A stretch of DNA of 64,000 nucleotides from Eonycteris spelaea (lineage: Eukaryota; Chordata; Mammalia; Chiroptera; Pteropodidae): contig PUFA01000072.1 of NCBI GenBank assembly GCA_003508835.1, positions 124,001 through 188,000 on the forward strand. The letters are read 5' to 3'. The position numbers and the translations under genes are program-made. Positions 50,690 to 61,540 of this stretch are shown piece by piece (the stretch's first letter is position 1; each line of letters begins with the position of its first letter). Under the pieces are notes generated by a model. That model ran no database searches. It was not told where the DNA came from and saw only the letters and a program-made list of their open reading frames with translations.

Positions 50690-52420
50690 TGTCTGGTCAA
50701 AGGAATAGAATTTTACAGACTGATTTACAGGAGAAAGTAGCAAATGGACAGTATAACAGTTGTTCTGGAAGGACAGTTCAGGGGGTAGTTCTCCAAGTGT
50801 CTTGTGAGAATTAGAATTGTCTTCTAGTCACTTCCTCCCAGACAGATGGTGGAGGTCTCAAATGACATGCTGTGGAGTTGGGACTTTATCCGGTAGGGAG
50901 CAGAGGGCCAGTGCGAACACTGAAGGAAGGCCAAGAGAATAATTATATGGACATTTAAGGTACCTCTGACAGCAATTCGGGCAGAGAGAGAATCGCAGGA
51001 AACGAAGGGGTTTGTGGGTAGGTGGTGTGATAGAGACCAGAGCAGGGAGGTCAGTAAAGAAAAGGTTCCACCAGTTCCAACGCAACAGGATGAACCAGTG
51101 CTGTGGAAGTGAGGACAGAAAGGTGAGAGCAGGGTGGGGCCGTATTTAACGCGCACAATGGATAAGGTTGATGGTGAGTATGAGGTGAGAGGGCAAGGGG
51201 AGAGAGACTGAGAATAACCTTGAAGTTTCTGGTTCTCACCATGGGAGAATGTTGATGCCATAATTAGGGCTTCAATCAAGAGAAGAAGGGTGAGCTTAGA
51301 GGGTAGGGAGGCAGAGTAATGAGCCACAACCAACCTTTTATTGAAAAAAAAACAAAAGTTCCCAAGAGGTCACGTGCTACCAAGAGGCCAAGGCAGTGAA
51401 GATTGAGCAGAGATGCAGACAGCTTGTGGGGGTCCATCGCCTGCCCCTTCTCCCAGGGCTGCTCCCCTTCCCAGGCCCTCCAACCGGATGGAACCAGATT
51501 GAGTCCCGGCAGCCATGTTTCACCCGACACACTGCTCCCCGAGCACAGGGGATTGGACGGGGGCGTGCATGTGACTCCATCGTAGCCAATCAGAGCCCTT
51601 CCCAGGACATTGCTGCGAGCACAGCCATGAAGGCCGAGGAGAGGGCGGCCGTCCAGACCCAGGGTAAGTGCGTTGTAGGAAAGACGACGGCCAGTCCAAA
51701 CCAAGCTCCGAGCGGGAAAGCCCAGCGTTCAAGGAGCTAAAAGGGAGGCCAGGGTCGGGCCACCGGGCAGAATGGTGGGTGAGGGCCTCATAAACCTGGC
51801 TGTGTGAGAGGTTTTCTCATTCCAAGGAGAAGCTGTTGGAGGGTGTTAAGAGAGGGAGTGCCCCACGCTGGATCACATTTTCTAAGATTAGCACAGCTGG
51901 AAAGTGACTGAGGGGTGGGCAAGGGTAAAGGGCAGTTTGGAGGCTCCCAATAGTGGACCCGACTCAGTGGTGGGGTCCAGACAGGACCCAGAGTTGGGCG
52001 GACTGGAGAGGGGCGGGGTAATCCAAACAGATGGTGGACAATGTGTGATGCTGTTACTGAGATGGGAAGGAAAGGAAGATATCAAAACCTACCTGTGGAC
52101 ATGTTAAGTGTGAGGTGTCGATGGCACGTTCCAGGGAGATGCTGAGAAGGTAGTGGGTACATTAGTTCAGAGTTGGGGAGACCGTTTGGTGCTGTAGGGC
52201 CCTGGGTGCTGAAAATGTGAATGGCATCAGAATGCAGCTGGTATTGAAACCAGGGCCTAAAAGAGCCCATCTGGGAGCCCAAGAGAAGGGGCCCAGTGTG
52301 CAAAGTCTGGAGTCCCCAGCATTCAGAGGACGGGTTGTTAAAGGAGAAAGAGCAAGGAGGGAGGAAACCAAAGGCATGGTGACCTCAGAGGCCAAGAGGA
52401 CACAGCCCTGGGTGAGCCCC
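50690..52420. repeat. Ancient interspersed repeat(s), family not resolved, around a GC-richer patch
   Basis: Blocks at 50880-51280 and 52080-52420 resemble the same old repeat type seen at about 4.9-5.4 kb, such as GTGATAGAGACCAGAGCAGG and GGTGACCTCAGAGGCCAAGA. Between them, 51380-51740 is GC-richer and not obviously repetitive. Long minus-strand frames here (up to about 170 codons) have low-complexity composition and no domain. Confidence 0.4.
51580..51665 (+). promoter_or_regulatory. Possible promoter with CCAAT box and first exon/donor
   Basis: GTAGCCAATCAGAGCC (about 51584) is a good CCAAT box. It is followed about 40 bases later by an ATG in ACAGCCATGAAG (51626-51628), 13 codons (MKAEERAAVQTQG), and a strong donor CAGG/GTAAGT near 51664. 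CpG density is moderate. No homology was recognised and no following exon was found. It could be the start of an unannotated transcript, an old LTR promoter, or chance. Confidence 0.3.
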
Positions 52421-54354
52421 TGCTGAGGCCAGAGAGGGACCCTTTAGATTTGGTAATGAAGTTACACTGACCTTGGACAATCTGGGTGGAGTGATTGAAA
52501 CTAAACTGGGGTGGGCTTCATCCATGACTGGAATCGGGTTTAAAAATAGCCATGAAGAATATTTGGGGGGCGACTGGAGAGATCCAAAAATGGACTTTAT
52601 ATTAGATAATGTTGTATCCGCCTTCAATTTCTTGTGTGTGATAATGGTCTGTGTTACATAAGAGGGGATCCTGGTTCTTAGGAGACACATGCTGTAGTAT
52701 TTATTATATGTTTAAGGGTGAAGGAGCAGGATGCCGGAAACTTTTCAGTGGTTCAATAATAACAACAAAACTAAACATACATATCTACATACATATACGT
52801 ATCTATTACTACTATACATTATATTTACATTTATATATAGGTATGTTTTCTATCAGATGGAGAAAGAGAGAAAGCAAATGTGGAAAAATGCTAATTGGAA
52901 ATCTAAATGGAGAGTATTTCAATAGTTTTTCAACTTTGCTGTAGGCTCAAATTTTTCCTAAAAGAATTGGGAAAAAATGAATTAGTATGAACAGCAGGTG
53001 ACAAGGAAATGGAAACAGCATTGTTTTCAAGGAGAGAAATGGTACAGTAAGTAGCTGGAGGGGAATGGGAGATCGAAGGAGGGTTTTATACAAAATTTTA
53101 AAAAATGAGAGCATGTCTGTATGCTATCAGGAATGTTCCTGTGGAAAAGGAGAACTTGGTGATGTCAGGAAGGGGCGAGAAGTGCAGGACAAAGTCCTTG
53201 AGCAGGCAGGCAATGGCCTTGAGCCCATGGACGACAGCCTTTGGTCTTGGGGTGGGGGCACTGCCCTGAGATGCTGTGCTGGGCTGCGGGGTCACTGGTG
53301 GTGGGTGTTCCTGTCTGATGACTTTCGTTTTCTTCACGAAGTAGGATCTGAGGCTCTCAGCTGACAAGGGCCAGGAGGGCAAGGAGATTGGGACGCAGGG
53401 CCAAGAAAAAAGTGGTGCATTTGTTTTTTATGTATATGTTTAAATGTGAATGAAGATTATTCATCAGCTTAGGAAAGGAGCCACCAGAGGAGAGATTTAA
53501 GTCCTTATATGTCTGGCCTCAGTTTCTCTATCTGTAACACGAGGGCGTTGAACTGGGAGCTCTCAAAAGCCCCCAAACTCATGTACACTCAGGGTCCCCT
53601 TATGATACCTGATGGGGAGCTTTGACTGAATAGCACGTGTTTGGGTTGTTTAAGAATTAAAGATAGCTAGTAAAACTAGACACTTGCTTAAGAGGTTTCT
53701 AATTGAGGGTAAAAGCTAATACATTCAGAGAGACATTTGAAAGGCAGGCTGTGTAAGGCTTCAGGGCACCCCTGTGGGAGTGAGGAGGTGGCCCAGAGGT
53801 GGCTGGGGCTCTGAGATGCCTTGAGGAGGCACCTTTTAGATGAAAGTAGTATGAAATCCCTTTGAGAGTAAATTCCCTCTCCTGGCTCTCACGAAGTTGG
53901 CATCGCACAGCGTGAAATGACACAGCACATTAATGTCATTAACACTGAATAAACCTCTGTGTGTGAGCAAATATAGCATGAAGTGGGTTCAGGAATTTTA
54001 AAATATCTATTATTAAAGATAGCCTGCAGGGCTGCAGTGGCATCTGATGACAAGCCATAGGCTGCTATGGGAACCTGATATCCCCGTAGTCCTTTCCTCA
54101 GGCAGGAGCGTTTTCAGGCTTCTGTACTAATGCTCTTGCCAGATCCTCTCAGGGGACTGTCACGCTACCCCATTTTATAGATGAAGAAACTAAGGGCGTT
54201 GTTAACAGCAGGTTTCTAATACCATTGAAGGCAGAGACTGTTGGTGTCATTGGCTCCCCGGTGACTGGCAGAGTGACTGGGAAAGGGAAGGAGTGTCTCA
54301 GCCTCTGAGAGCTGGCCCAGTGAGCCAGGGACACTGTGCTGGGACATGCCTGCT
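52421..54354. other. Intergenic, nothing firm recognised
   Basis: This includes an A/T-rich stretch near 52740-52850 with ACATATCTACATACATATAC-type simple sequence. A MIR-like trace (CCTCAGTTTCTCTATCTGTA) lies near 53515. No splice-supported exon was seen. Confidence 0.45.
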
Positions 54355-54530
54355 GAACGCCTGGCTCTGAATGCTTTACGCAGATGGTCTCACTTAGTCT
54401 TGAAAACAATCGCTGGCAGTTGGTAATATTAACCCCAAGAGGAAACTGAGGGCAGAGAGGTTAAATAACTTGCCAAAGGTCACCCAGCAGAATCAAGATT
54501 CAAGTTCAGATTTGTCTCAACCAAAAGCTT
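54355..54530 (-). repeat. MIR SINE
   Basis: CCCCAAGAGGAAACTGAGGG, CAGAGAGGTTAAATAACTTG, CCAAAGGTCACCCAGCAGAA and a degraded left part follow the reverse complement of MIR. Confidence 0.85.
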
Positions 54531-56339
54531 GTGCTCTTGCCTGCCTGGCTAGGTACTGTCTTGCAGGAGAGCGCGGTGTGGACTTTGGGAGTTGCTGTAT
54601 CCATTTTACTTGAAAGAGGTTAGCACAGTGCTGAGCACAGTTAATCGGGTGCTTGACAAATGTCAGTGAATACTGACTGAGAGACTGACAGTTTGAGTGG
54701 TTGACTGAGTGGAAATGTGAATTCCTGTTTTGTGGGGTCTTTCTCTTCAAATTGAAGATTTCCCCATAGCTTATAAATGCTCAATCTAATTAAGGCAAAA
54801 AGGCATCAGAGAATTGCTAGGCCTTTCCTTTATTAACTGTCAAGTGCAATCCATAGGCTGTTTACGTGCCAAGGTCAGAGATCAATCTTCAGCTGCTCTC
54901 CTTTCATTCATCTGGCAAAGCCAGGAACATAAAGTTTATTGATGCAAAACTGATTGGCAGGCAGGGGTAACAAGGTGGCGGGGAAAGGGAATATCAGGAG
55001 TCCTAAGCCACTCTGGGGTCAGCCCTGCTTCTTTGCCGTGCTAATGTCTGTGCTCCAGGTTACTGGGTCATGGCTCTCTGCACTACCGTCTAGATGAGAA
55101 GCAAACATCTGGACCTTGGGCAGTGTTCCTGGAGCCCAAGAAGGAGAGGGGAAGGAGTCCCTGCTCTTGGCTTTGTCTATTATTTTGGGAAAGTGAGACA
55201 CAGATGCTTAGGTAGGGATGGTCTTGAAACTTCATGGATCAAAGGAATTCCTGTGTAAGCCTCCATCAGATGGGTCTGGGAACCAGAAGGAGGAAGGTCA
55301 TTGTTACATCTGCAGGAGCCAGGCTGACTAAGTGATCCCTATCTCTGGCAAGCTCCTGCCAGTGCCTCCTCTGCGCCCACCAGCAAAGAGAGGCAGGGAC
55401 GCATGTGTGAGCCTACACCTGGCTGTTGTTGCAGAGCATCCTCAGGCTAAAAACCAGGAGGCAGGCAGCACATTCTAAGAGAGGGAGGTAGCCCCAAGAA
55501 TTGTGCGGCTCATGCCACTCAAGGTGGGGAAAGGACTCAAATATTGTTCTTTTTTATCAGGATCAAACTTGATTCTGTCTGATCTGAGGAAAAGCCCTGA
55601 CTGCAGGTCATTTTAAATGCCTTCTGAGTCTCTGTAACTCAGAAATAATGGTTTGTCACAGCAAACAGCTTTCTGGATTTAACCCTACACACTCACACAT
55701 CACAAAGTAAAATAGTCCATTTAGAAGCAAAATGAATAACAAAACTAAACAAAACAAACACCCAACCCACCCTCATTTTATTTCCTTAGGAAATAGTCCA
55801 GGATCAAGGTCTAGTCGAGCAGGGAATGTTTCCTGCCCTCGTCTGTTTCCAGACAAGCAGTGGGCAAAGTCCTTTTCCTCTTCTGCATGGTGGGGCCAGG
55901 CCCAGGTGCACAGAGCTCCAGAGAGAAATGGCCCCAAGGAGCAGAGCAGGAGCCTCCCTGAGTTCAGTCAGTGATGACCAGTGGTTATTGTCAGGCACTA
56001 GGATAGGAAGGTGATTAAGGATCCCAGAGACTCACACACCAACCACTAACCATAATAGAACAGAATATATGCTATTCACAGTAGGAATAAAGTGTTGTAG
56101 GTGTGTGGGTGTGGGAAGGGCTTCGGTGGTTCCCGAAGTGGTTTCCTCATGGGGTAGTTGTCAGAAACTCTAGGGGTGGGGTCAGCATTCTGTGTTCGAA
56201 GAAGCCCCCAGGTAATTCTGATGCCTGGGAAAGTTTGAGAATCGTGTGGAGACTGGCAAACTTCCCCACTGGCTCATTTACATATTGCCTGTGGCCACTT
56301 TCCTGCCAGCCAGCAGAGTTGATTGAGTATTTGTGACAG

Positions 56340-56405
56340 AGACAATATGGCCCCCCAAATTTAAAATATTTACTATCTCTCCCTTTATAGAAAAAAACTG
56401 CTGCC
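56340..56405 (-). mobile_element. hAT-like DNA transposon fragment
   Basis: ACAATATGGCCCCCCAAATT, TAAAATATTTACTATCTCTC and CCTTTATAGAAAAA are the reverse complement of the AGGCCAGATAGTAAATATTT element seen at 61312. It is a short fragment. Confidence 0.65.
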
Positions 56406-56734
56406 ATCTCCCCCCACCCCCCTAAAAAGTGGGTATTGGGAAGAGGCTGGTCCCCTGCCCCCTTGGACCCCACCTCTGTGGCTGGTGCTGCAAGGCCTCT
56501 GGCAGCTACGGTTTAGTCAGCCAGGTGCTGGGGCTCAGCCCTAGTTCGGGGACTTCCTGAAAATTGTAAACAGAAAATTTTACGCATGATAAATACATGC
56601 TAGCCAACACAATTAGGAAGGTGGGTTTTTAAAAAGCGAGAGAAGTAAATTCCAGGAAGCACCTGCCCAGCCCGCTGCTGACTGCCTGTTTGGGTAAGCA
56701 CTTGCTTGATGATTTAGGTGGCCTAACTCCATCC

Positions 56735-56825
56735 TCTGAGATGAGTATTGTATCCCCATTTTACAGATGAGGAAGTTGAGGCTGGAAGATGAAGTGACCA
56801 GCCCGAGTCCCCAGAGTTCAGCAGA
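56735..56825 (-). repeat. MIR SINE fragment
   Basis: TGAGTATTGTATCCCCATTT, TACAGATGAGGAAGTTGAGG and GAAGTGACCAGCCCGAGTCC follow the reverse complement of the MIR core. Confidence 0.8.
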
Positions 56826-59479
56826 GTAGGGCTTGGGCTGGATCCTGGATCAGCCTTGTGCCCGGGTCAGGCTCTCTGCCCCACACCCACCACCTCTGTT
56901 TGCCCAGTTAGAAGATGGAAATTCCCCTGATGGACGATGGGGCGCCTCACAGGAATCTGTAATTGCAACACACACACTTCTTATACTATTTCCAGTAGAA
57001 GAGGTGGGTCAGCAGGAGCTGGAGAACTCAATTCAGGCTCCATCCTAGTGGTCTCCAGTCCTGTGGGGAGCACTGTGAGGGAAAGGGAGAAGGTGTAGGG
57101 CCCACAGGGGCACAGGACCAGTGCTCACCTGCTTGAGCCATACAGGCTAGGTGAGACCATGCAAACACCGAGTCAGTGCTACTTACCAACCCCACAGGCT
57201 ATAGGTCCTGTCCAGCTCCTGGGTATAAATCAGGGGTGCCACAGGGAAGACAGACTTGGTGGTTCAGTGAGTCTTGTGTCCCTGTGAGAGGAGAGAAGAA
57301 CCTACCAGGATATTTCCTGCTCTGATACAGGAGTGGAACAGAATCAGCAGATCGACAAGATGCCACATTTATAATCAGATTGAGGAACCTGTTACTGTGT
57401 GACATCCTTGCAGCGTTGATGCTGGAGACTGGAAGTCAGAGCAGAAGTAACAGCTTGTCCTGCTACCGCTTAAGAAACCTGAGGGCTAAAACGCCATTGT
57501 CTGGGCGGCTGAAACAGTGACCAAGGCAGCCCCTTACCCCCACTATGTTATCTCTTTTGGCTTCCAAATATTTTCTTAGAATAGGAAGACAAAAAAATAT
57601 TCTTAACAAACAGAATAATGTGGTATGTTAGGCAAAAGTTAAAATCTCTGAAGAAAGCATGTATTTTGAGGAAAAGACTAATGATAAACCTGCTTTCTCT
57701 CATCAGACAAATCAGTGTCCATGACCTGACAGTTATTGTTTTAAACAAGCATTTTGGAGTGTTTTTTACATGCCAGACACTATGCTAATCTTCTTGACCT
57801 CAGTGCAACTCTGAGGGGCGGGTCATGTGAGCAGCTCCATCTTACTGTTGGTTGGCTGGGCTCAGGATGGTGAATGACACTTGGTTGAGCCTCACTGAGA
57901 GTGTGTGGCATTGCTGAGTTTTGAACCCAGGACTTGGGACTATATCTTCTATTCCTTTCATGGCATCATATTTACTCTGTAACTAAATCTACACTCAGGA
58001 GAGAGCACAGGGACCCCAGGGAGGCACAATACTTAGTCTGTGGATGGTCTCATGTTGAGCTGGTAAAGTATTTTTAGGACAATAGTTCTCAGACTGGATT
58101 GAACCAACTCCCATTGATAATGGACACTAGGCTGCTGCATAGACAGGCAATGCAGACTGTAGTGCGTGGCCGTAATGCCAGCCTTCTTTCCCTTTTGCAA
58201 CCATCATTTTAGGGACACCTTGCCTTGAAAGGATAATTTTATCTTGCATTCCCATGATACTTTTTTTTTTCTTTTTTTAGTTCTAAAGACTGCTGTATTC
58301 ACTGGCTAAATGCTTAACGCAGCCTTGGGAGGAGGACAGATGTTAGTTCCCAGTTCGATAGATGAGGAGATGGAAGTAACTTTCCTAAAATCCTATGTGA
58401 ATGCATGCTAAAGCAGAGTCTAAAACCTGAGGCCTCACCAAAACACCTGCAAAACCTGAGAACAAAGCTTGGAAGACTCCACAGTGATGGATGCAATCAG
58501 CCACCCACAAAGAAGCAGGGTTAGCCAAGAGTGGGTGATCTAAATTTCTAAGAAATCGTAAGCCTACACATTGCTTGTGGTTGCAGAGAGGTGTGACCTG
58601 CCCACTCAGCATCTAAGAGGGGAGTCTGAAAAGCAGGGCTTTGGTGTAATTCCGTGAGAGGGATGAGGCCCTATTTCAAGGCATTGGCAACAGCAGCTTA
58701 ATATACCTTGACATAGTGGAGCCATTAAAATTATCCCACAATTTCTCCTTGTCACCCAAAGAACCTTCTGGTTGTGGTTTGCCTTCCTGAGTAGCTTTCC
58801 TGTGAGAAGAGTCTGCTGGTCAAATGTTGTTACGTGGCAGTCATGTTCTCCTTTTAAAATGAATGAATTGGCATCCTGAGTTTTGTACCATTCTCTAGGT
58901 ATTTTGATTACATTCTTCCTGAGTTGGATTAACTGGGGCAAAGGGCACCTGAAGAACTGAGAACCAGGTTCTGGGTGATGGTGAATCTGATAAGAGTCTT
59001 ACCTAAGTAACTAACTAACTGCCAGGTAGGGAATCTGTAATGAAGCAAGAAACCAGAACAAGGTGAAAGAGTTAACTGAACCAAACTAAAGGAGCAGGTG
59101 GCACCTGGAGGAGGCCTTAAGAACTCGAGTCTGCTTATGGGCCATCGATAAAATGGTAGAAGGGGAAGTGGGACAGAAAAGTAGGAGTTTATTGAGAAGA
59201 CTGTTTACTGGGTCTACCCTTTTGGAAGGCCTAGAAAAGACAATGTAAAACAAGCAAATGGGTAAAAATGTAGACTTCTATTTGGGTCACAGCCAGATCT
59301 ATTTCATTCTGCCAGTGCAGCCTTGGAAATTATGAGATGGATGGGGTTGGAGAGGGAGTGGCAGAATTGAGTATTCCTTGTGCCTGAACTCACATAGCCT
59401 GAAACCCAGCAGAGCGGGGGTGGAGGCTAACTGCTCCGCCAGAACCAGATCATCTTTGGGAGAATTCCCTCTTAGCTGC

Positions 59480-59635
59480 CTGTGAGCTATGACTAGAGAT
59501 CTCATCGTCCTGTTTACTTCCTCCTTTTCATCTGTAAGTTGGGCCTCTCTCAAGATTGAGAGGATTAAACGTGATAATGAATGTGTTCTTATTCCAGTGC
59601 TTGCCCCATAAATGCTCAATAAGTGCTTTTTGTTA
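59480..59635 (+). repeat. MIR SINE 3' half
   Basis: CTTCCTCCTTTTCATCTGTA, GATTGAGAGGATTAAACGTG, CCAGTGCTTGCCCCATAAAT and GCTCAATAAGTGCTTTTT match the MIR 3' half. Confidence 0.85.
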
Positions 59636-61154
59636 TAATCCCTATCCTTTGGGATCAGGCATTAAACACAGTCTCAAGATATTGAAACTAACTACAGCAT
59701 CAAGTACCTGGTTATATCAAAACCACGGTGAGATTGTGGGCTCCCTGTGCACTGGGCTCGGCAGCAGGCAGCTTTCTCACTCTATCATGCGGAGCCCAGA
59801 AAGCCCAAAAAAAGGCTCCGGGAGCTCTGCCTGACAACGTTGGCTAGCTGCAAACCGAGTGAGTTCTGGCCCCAGGGCATTTTCACTCACTGGTTCTGCC
59901 TGGAAGGCTCTTCCCCAGCCAGTGACAGGGTTTACACCTTCGTTTCATTCAGACGCCTGCTCAGATGTCCTATTATCAGAGAACAGCTATCCCTGACCTA
60001 ACTCCCTATATAGAGTAGCATCCACACCGCCACTGGGGTCTAGCACTGCACGTCCCCTGCTTTCTGTTTCTCCATGGCAGTCGTTACCTCTGACATGTAA
60101 TTATGTGTTTATTGTCCGTTTCTCCCATTAGTATGCACACGAGAGCCAGGATTTGGTTTGGGGCTGTGCTTTTTTTAAAGTGCCTTCCTCACTTTCCTCT
60201 ACTCAAAAGCCTAGCGTGCTTGGCTCTTAAAGAGCCTGGAGGTTCTTCTCACTCTACCGTGGAAAGGCACCTAACTTGCTCCACATTGTTATTGCACATA
60301 GATAGGACGTACATACTCCACGCAGTGTAATACCCGTGGCCATGCCGGCTAGGTATCTGCTGGGGAGTGTTCCAGGTAGAGGTCTAGGAAGTACAAAGGC
60401 CCTGGGTGAGGGAGCAGGTGGTGGGGCTGGAGTGGAGGAGCTGTCGGTATGGTAGTTGAAGAGAGGATAATTCTGAGGTTTTTGGTCTAAGTAATGAAAG
60501 AATGGAATTGACATTTGTTAAATTAAGTCAGCTGAGGGAGAGAGCAGGTTTGGATGTATTTAGTTTTGAGATACTTTCAGGTTGGAAGCACCTGCCAAGA
60601 ATCCCACACTATGCTAAGTCATTTATGTATATTAGCCTCCACTGCACAGAATAAGAAAATTGAGGCACCAGATGTTATGTGTCTCTAGGTCTTAGAACAT
60701 GTACCTAGGAGGCTAGGATTTGAACCCAGGCTGCTTCACCAAGAGTTTGTCACCCTGAGAAGTACTGGTCACTGAAGGAAGAGCTGAAGCTGGAAAATCG
60801 AGAATAATTTGGATAAAGTGAACTCAGACTTCTTTTCCAAATTCTGGAATACCAGGATATAAAGAAGGCCCTTATGTAGTTGGGCTGAAAAGTTTAGGGC
60901 AAATAACAGAAAGCAACACATCACAGGAGTGTTGGGGCTGCAAAGCCTTTAACCTTATGGATGTGCAAATCCATTTCCACATCCATTCGGGCTGTCACAT
61001 GATGCCAAAAAAAATGGAAGGAAACATGGAAAATCTGTTCAAGGTTATTATCAGGGAAACACTCCAACTTTTCATGTTTTCTAAGATTTGTTTACTTCGA
61101 AATCATTCACAAAAAAATACTGCCGATGTAATGACAAGCCTTTCAGAACCTTGA
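59636..61154. other. Intergenic, MIR plus an unresolved old repeat
   Basis: A region of L2-like composition lies at 59880-60140 (GGCATTTTCACTCACTGGTT, GACGCCTGCTCAGATGTCC). An old repeat of the 4.9 kb type is at about 60350-60560, and a MIR core is at 60595-60745 on the minus strand (GGATTTGAACCCAGGCTGCT). Confidence 0.5.
60595..60745 (-). repeat. MIR SINE
   Basis: CACTATGCTAAGTCATTTAT, AATAAGAAAATTGAGGCACC and AGGATTTGAACCCAGGCTGC follow the reverse complement of MIR. Confidence 0.75.
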
Positions 61155-61305
61155 TACCCAGTATGGTCTGCAGCAGCAGCATCACCTGGGAGATGTGGGA
61201 AATGCAGAATCACAAGCCACACCCCACTTCCTGAATCAGAACCTGTGTTTTAGCAAGATGGCCACAGGATACACACACCTATTACAATTTGAGAAGCCCT
61301 GGCCT
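61155..61305 (+). mobile_element. MER5-type hAT-Charlie element
   Basis: TGGTCTGCAGCAGCAGCATC, ACCTGGGAGATGTGGGAAAT, CCTGAATCAGAACCTGTGTT and a final AATTTGAGAAGCCCTGG follow the MER5A-like order. Confidence 0.75.
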
Positions 61306-61311
61306 AGAGCA

Positions 61312-61540
61312 GAGGTCTTCAATTTTTTTCTGTAAAAGGCCAGATAGTAAATATTTCAGGCTTTGCTGGCCTGTCCCAACTACTCAGCTCTGCCATTGGA
61401 GTGCAAAAGCAGCCAGACAACACGTAAAGAAATTAGTGTGGCTGTGCTGTAATGAAACTTTATTTATGGACGCCAAAATTAGAATTTTAATTAATTTTCA
61501 TGTGTCATGAAACACTATTCTTCTTTTGATTGTCTTTCAA
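61312..61540 (+). mobile_element. hAT-like ancient DNA transposon fragment
   Basis: AAAAGGCCAGATAGTAAATA, TTTCAGGCTTTGCTGGCCTG, CTACTCAGCTCTGCCATTGG and AATGAAACTTTATTTATGGA form a common old mammalian DNA-transposon repeat. It directly follows the MER5-type copy. The exact family is not assigned. Confidence 0.7.

Larger units (their letters stand above)
54531..59479. other. Intergenic, scattered MIR and hAT remnants
   Basis: MIR-type cores occur near 56735-56825, 57765-57960 and 58310-58450 on the minus strand, and a hAT-type fragment lies at 56340-56405. A T-rich run lies near 58260-58280. No gene or RNA gene was recognised. The open frames up to about 111 codons lack domains. Confidence 0.5.

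Noticed and set aside
50824..51704. Minus-strand frames of 142 and 169 codons
   Set aside because: Low-complexity Ser/Leu/Pro-rich translation of old repeat sequence, with no domain and no splice or promoter support.
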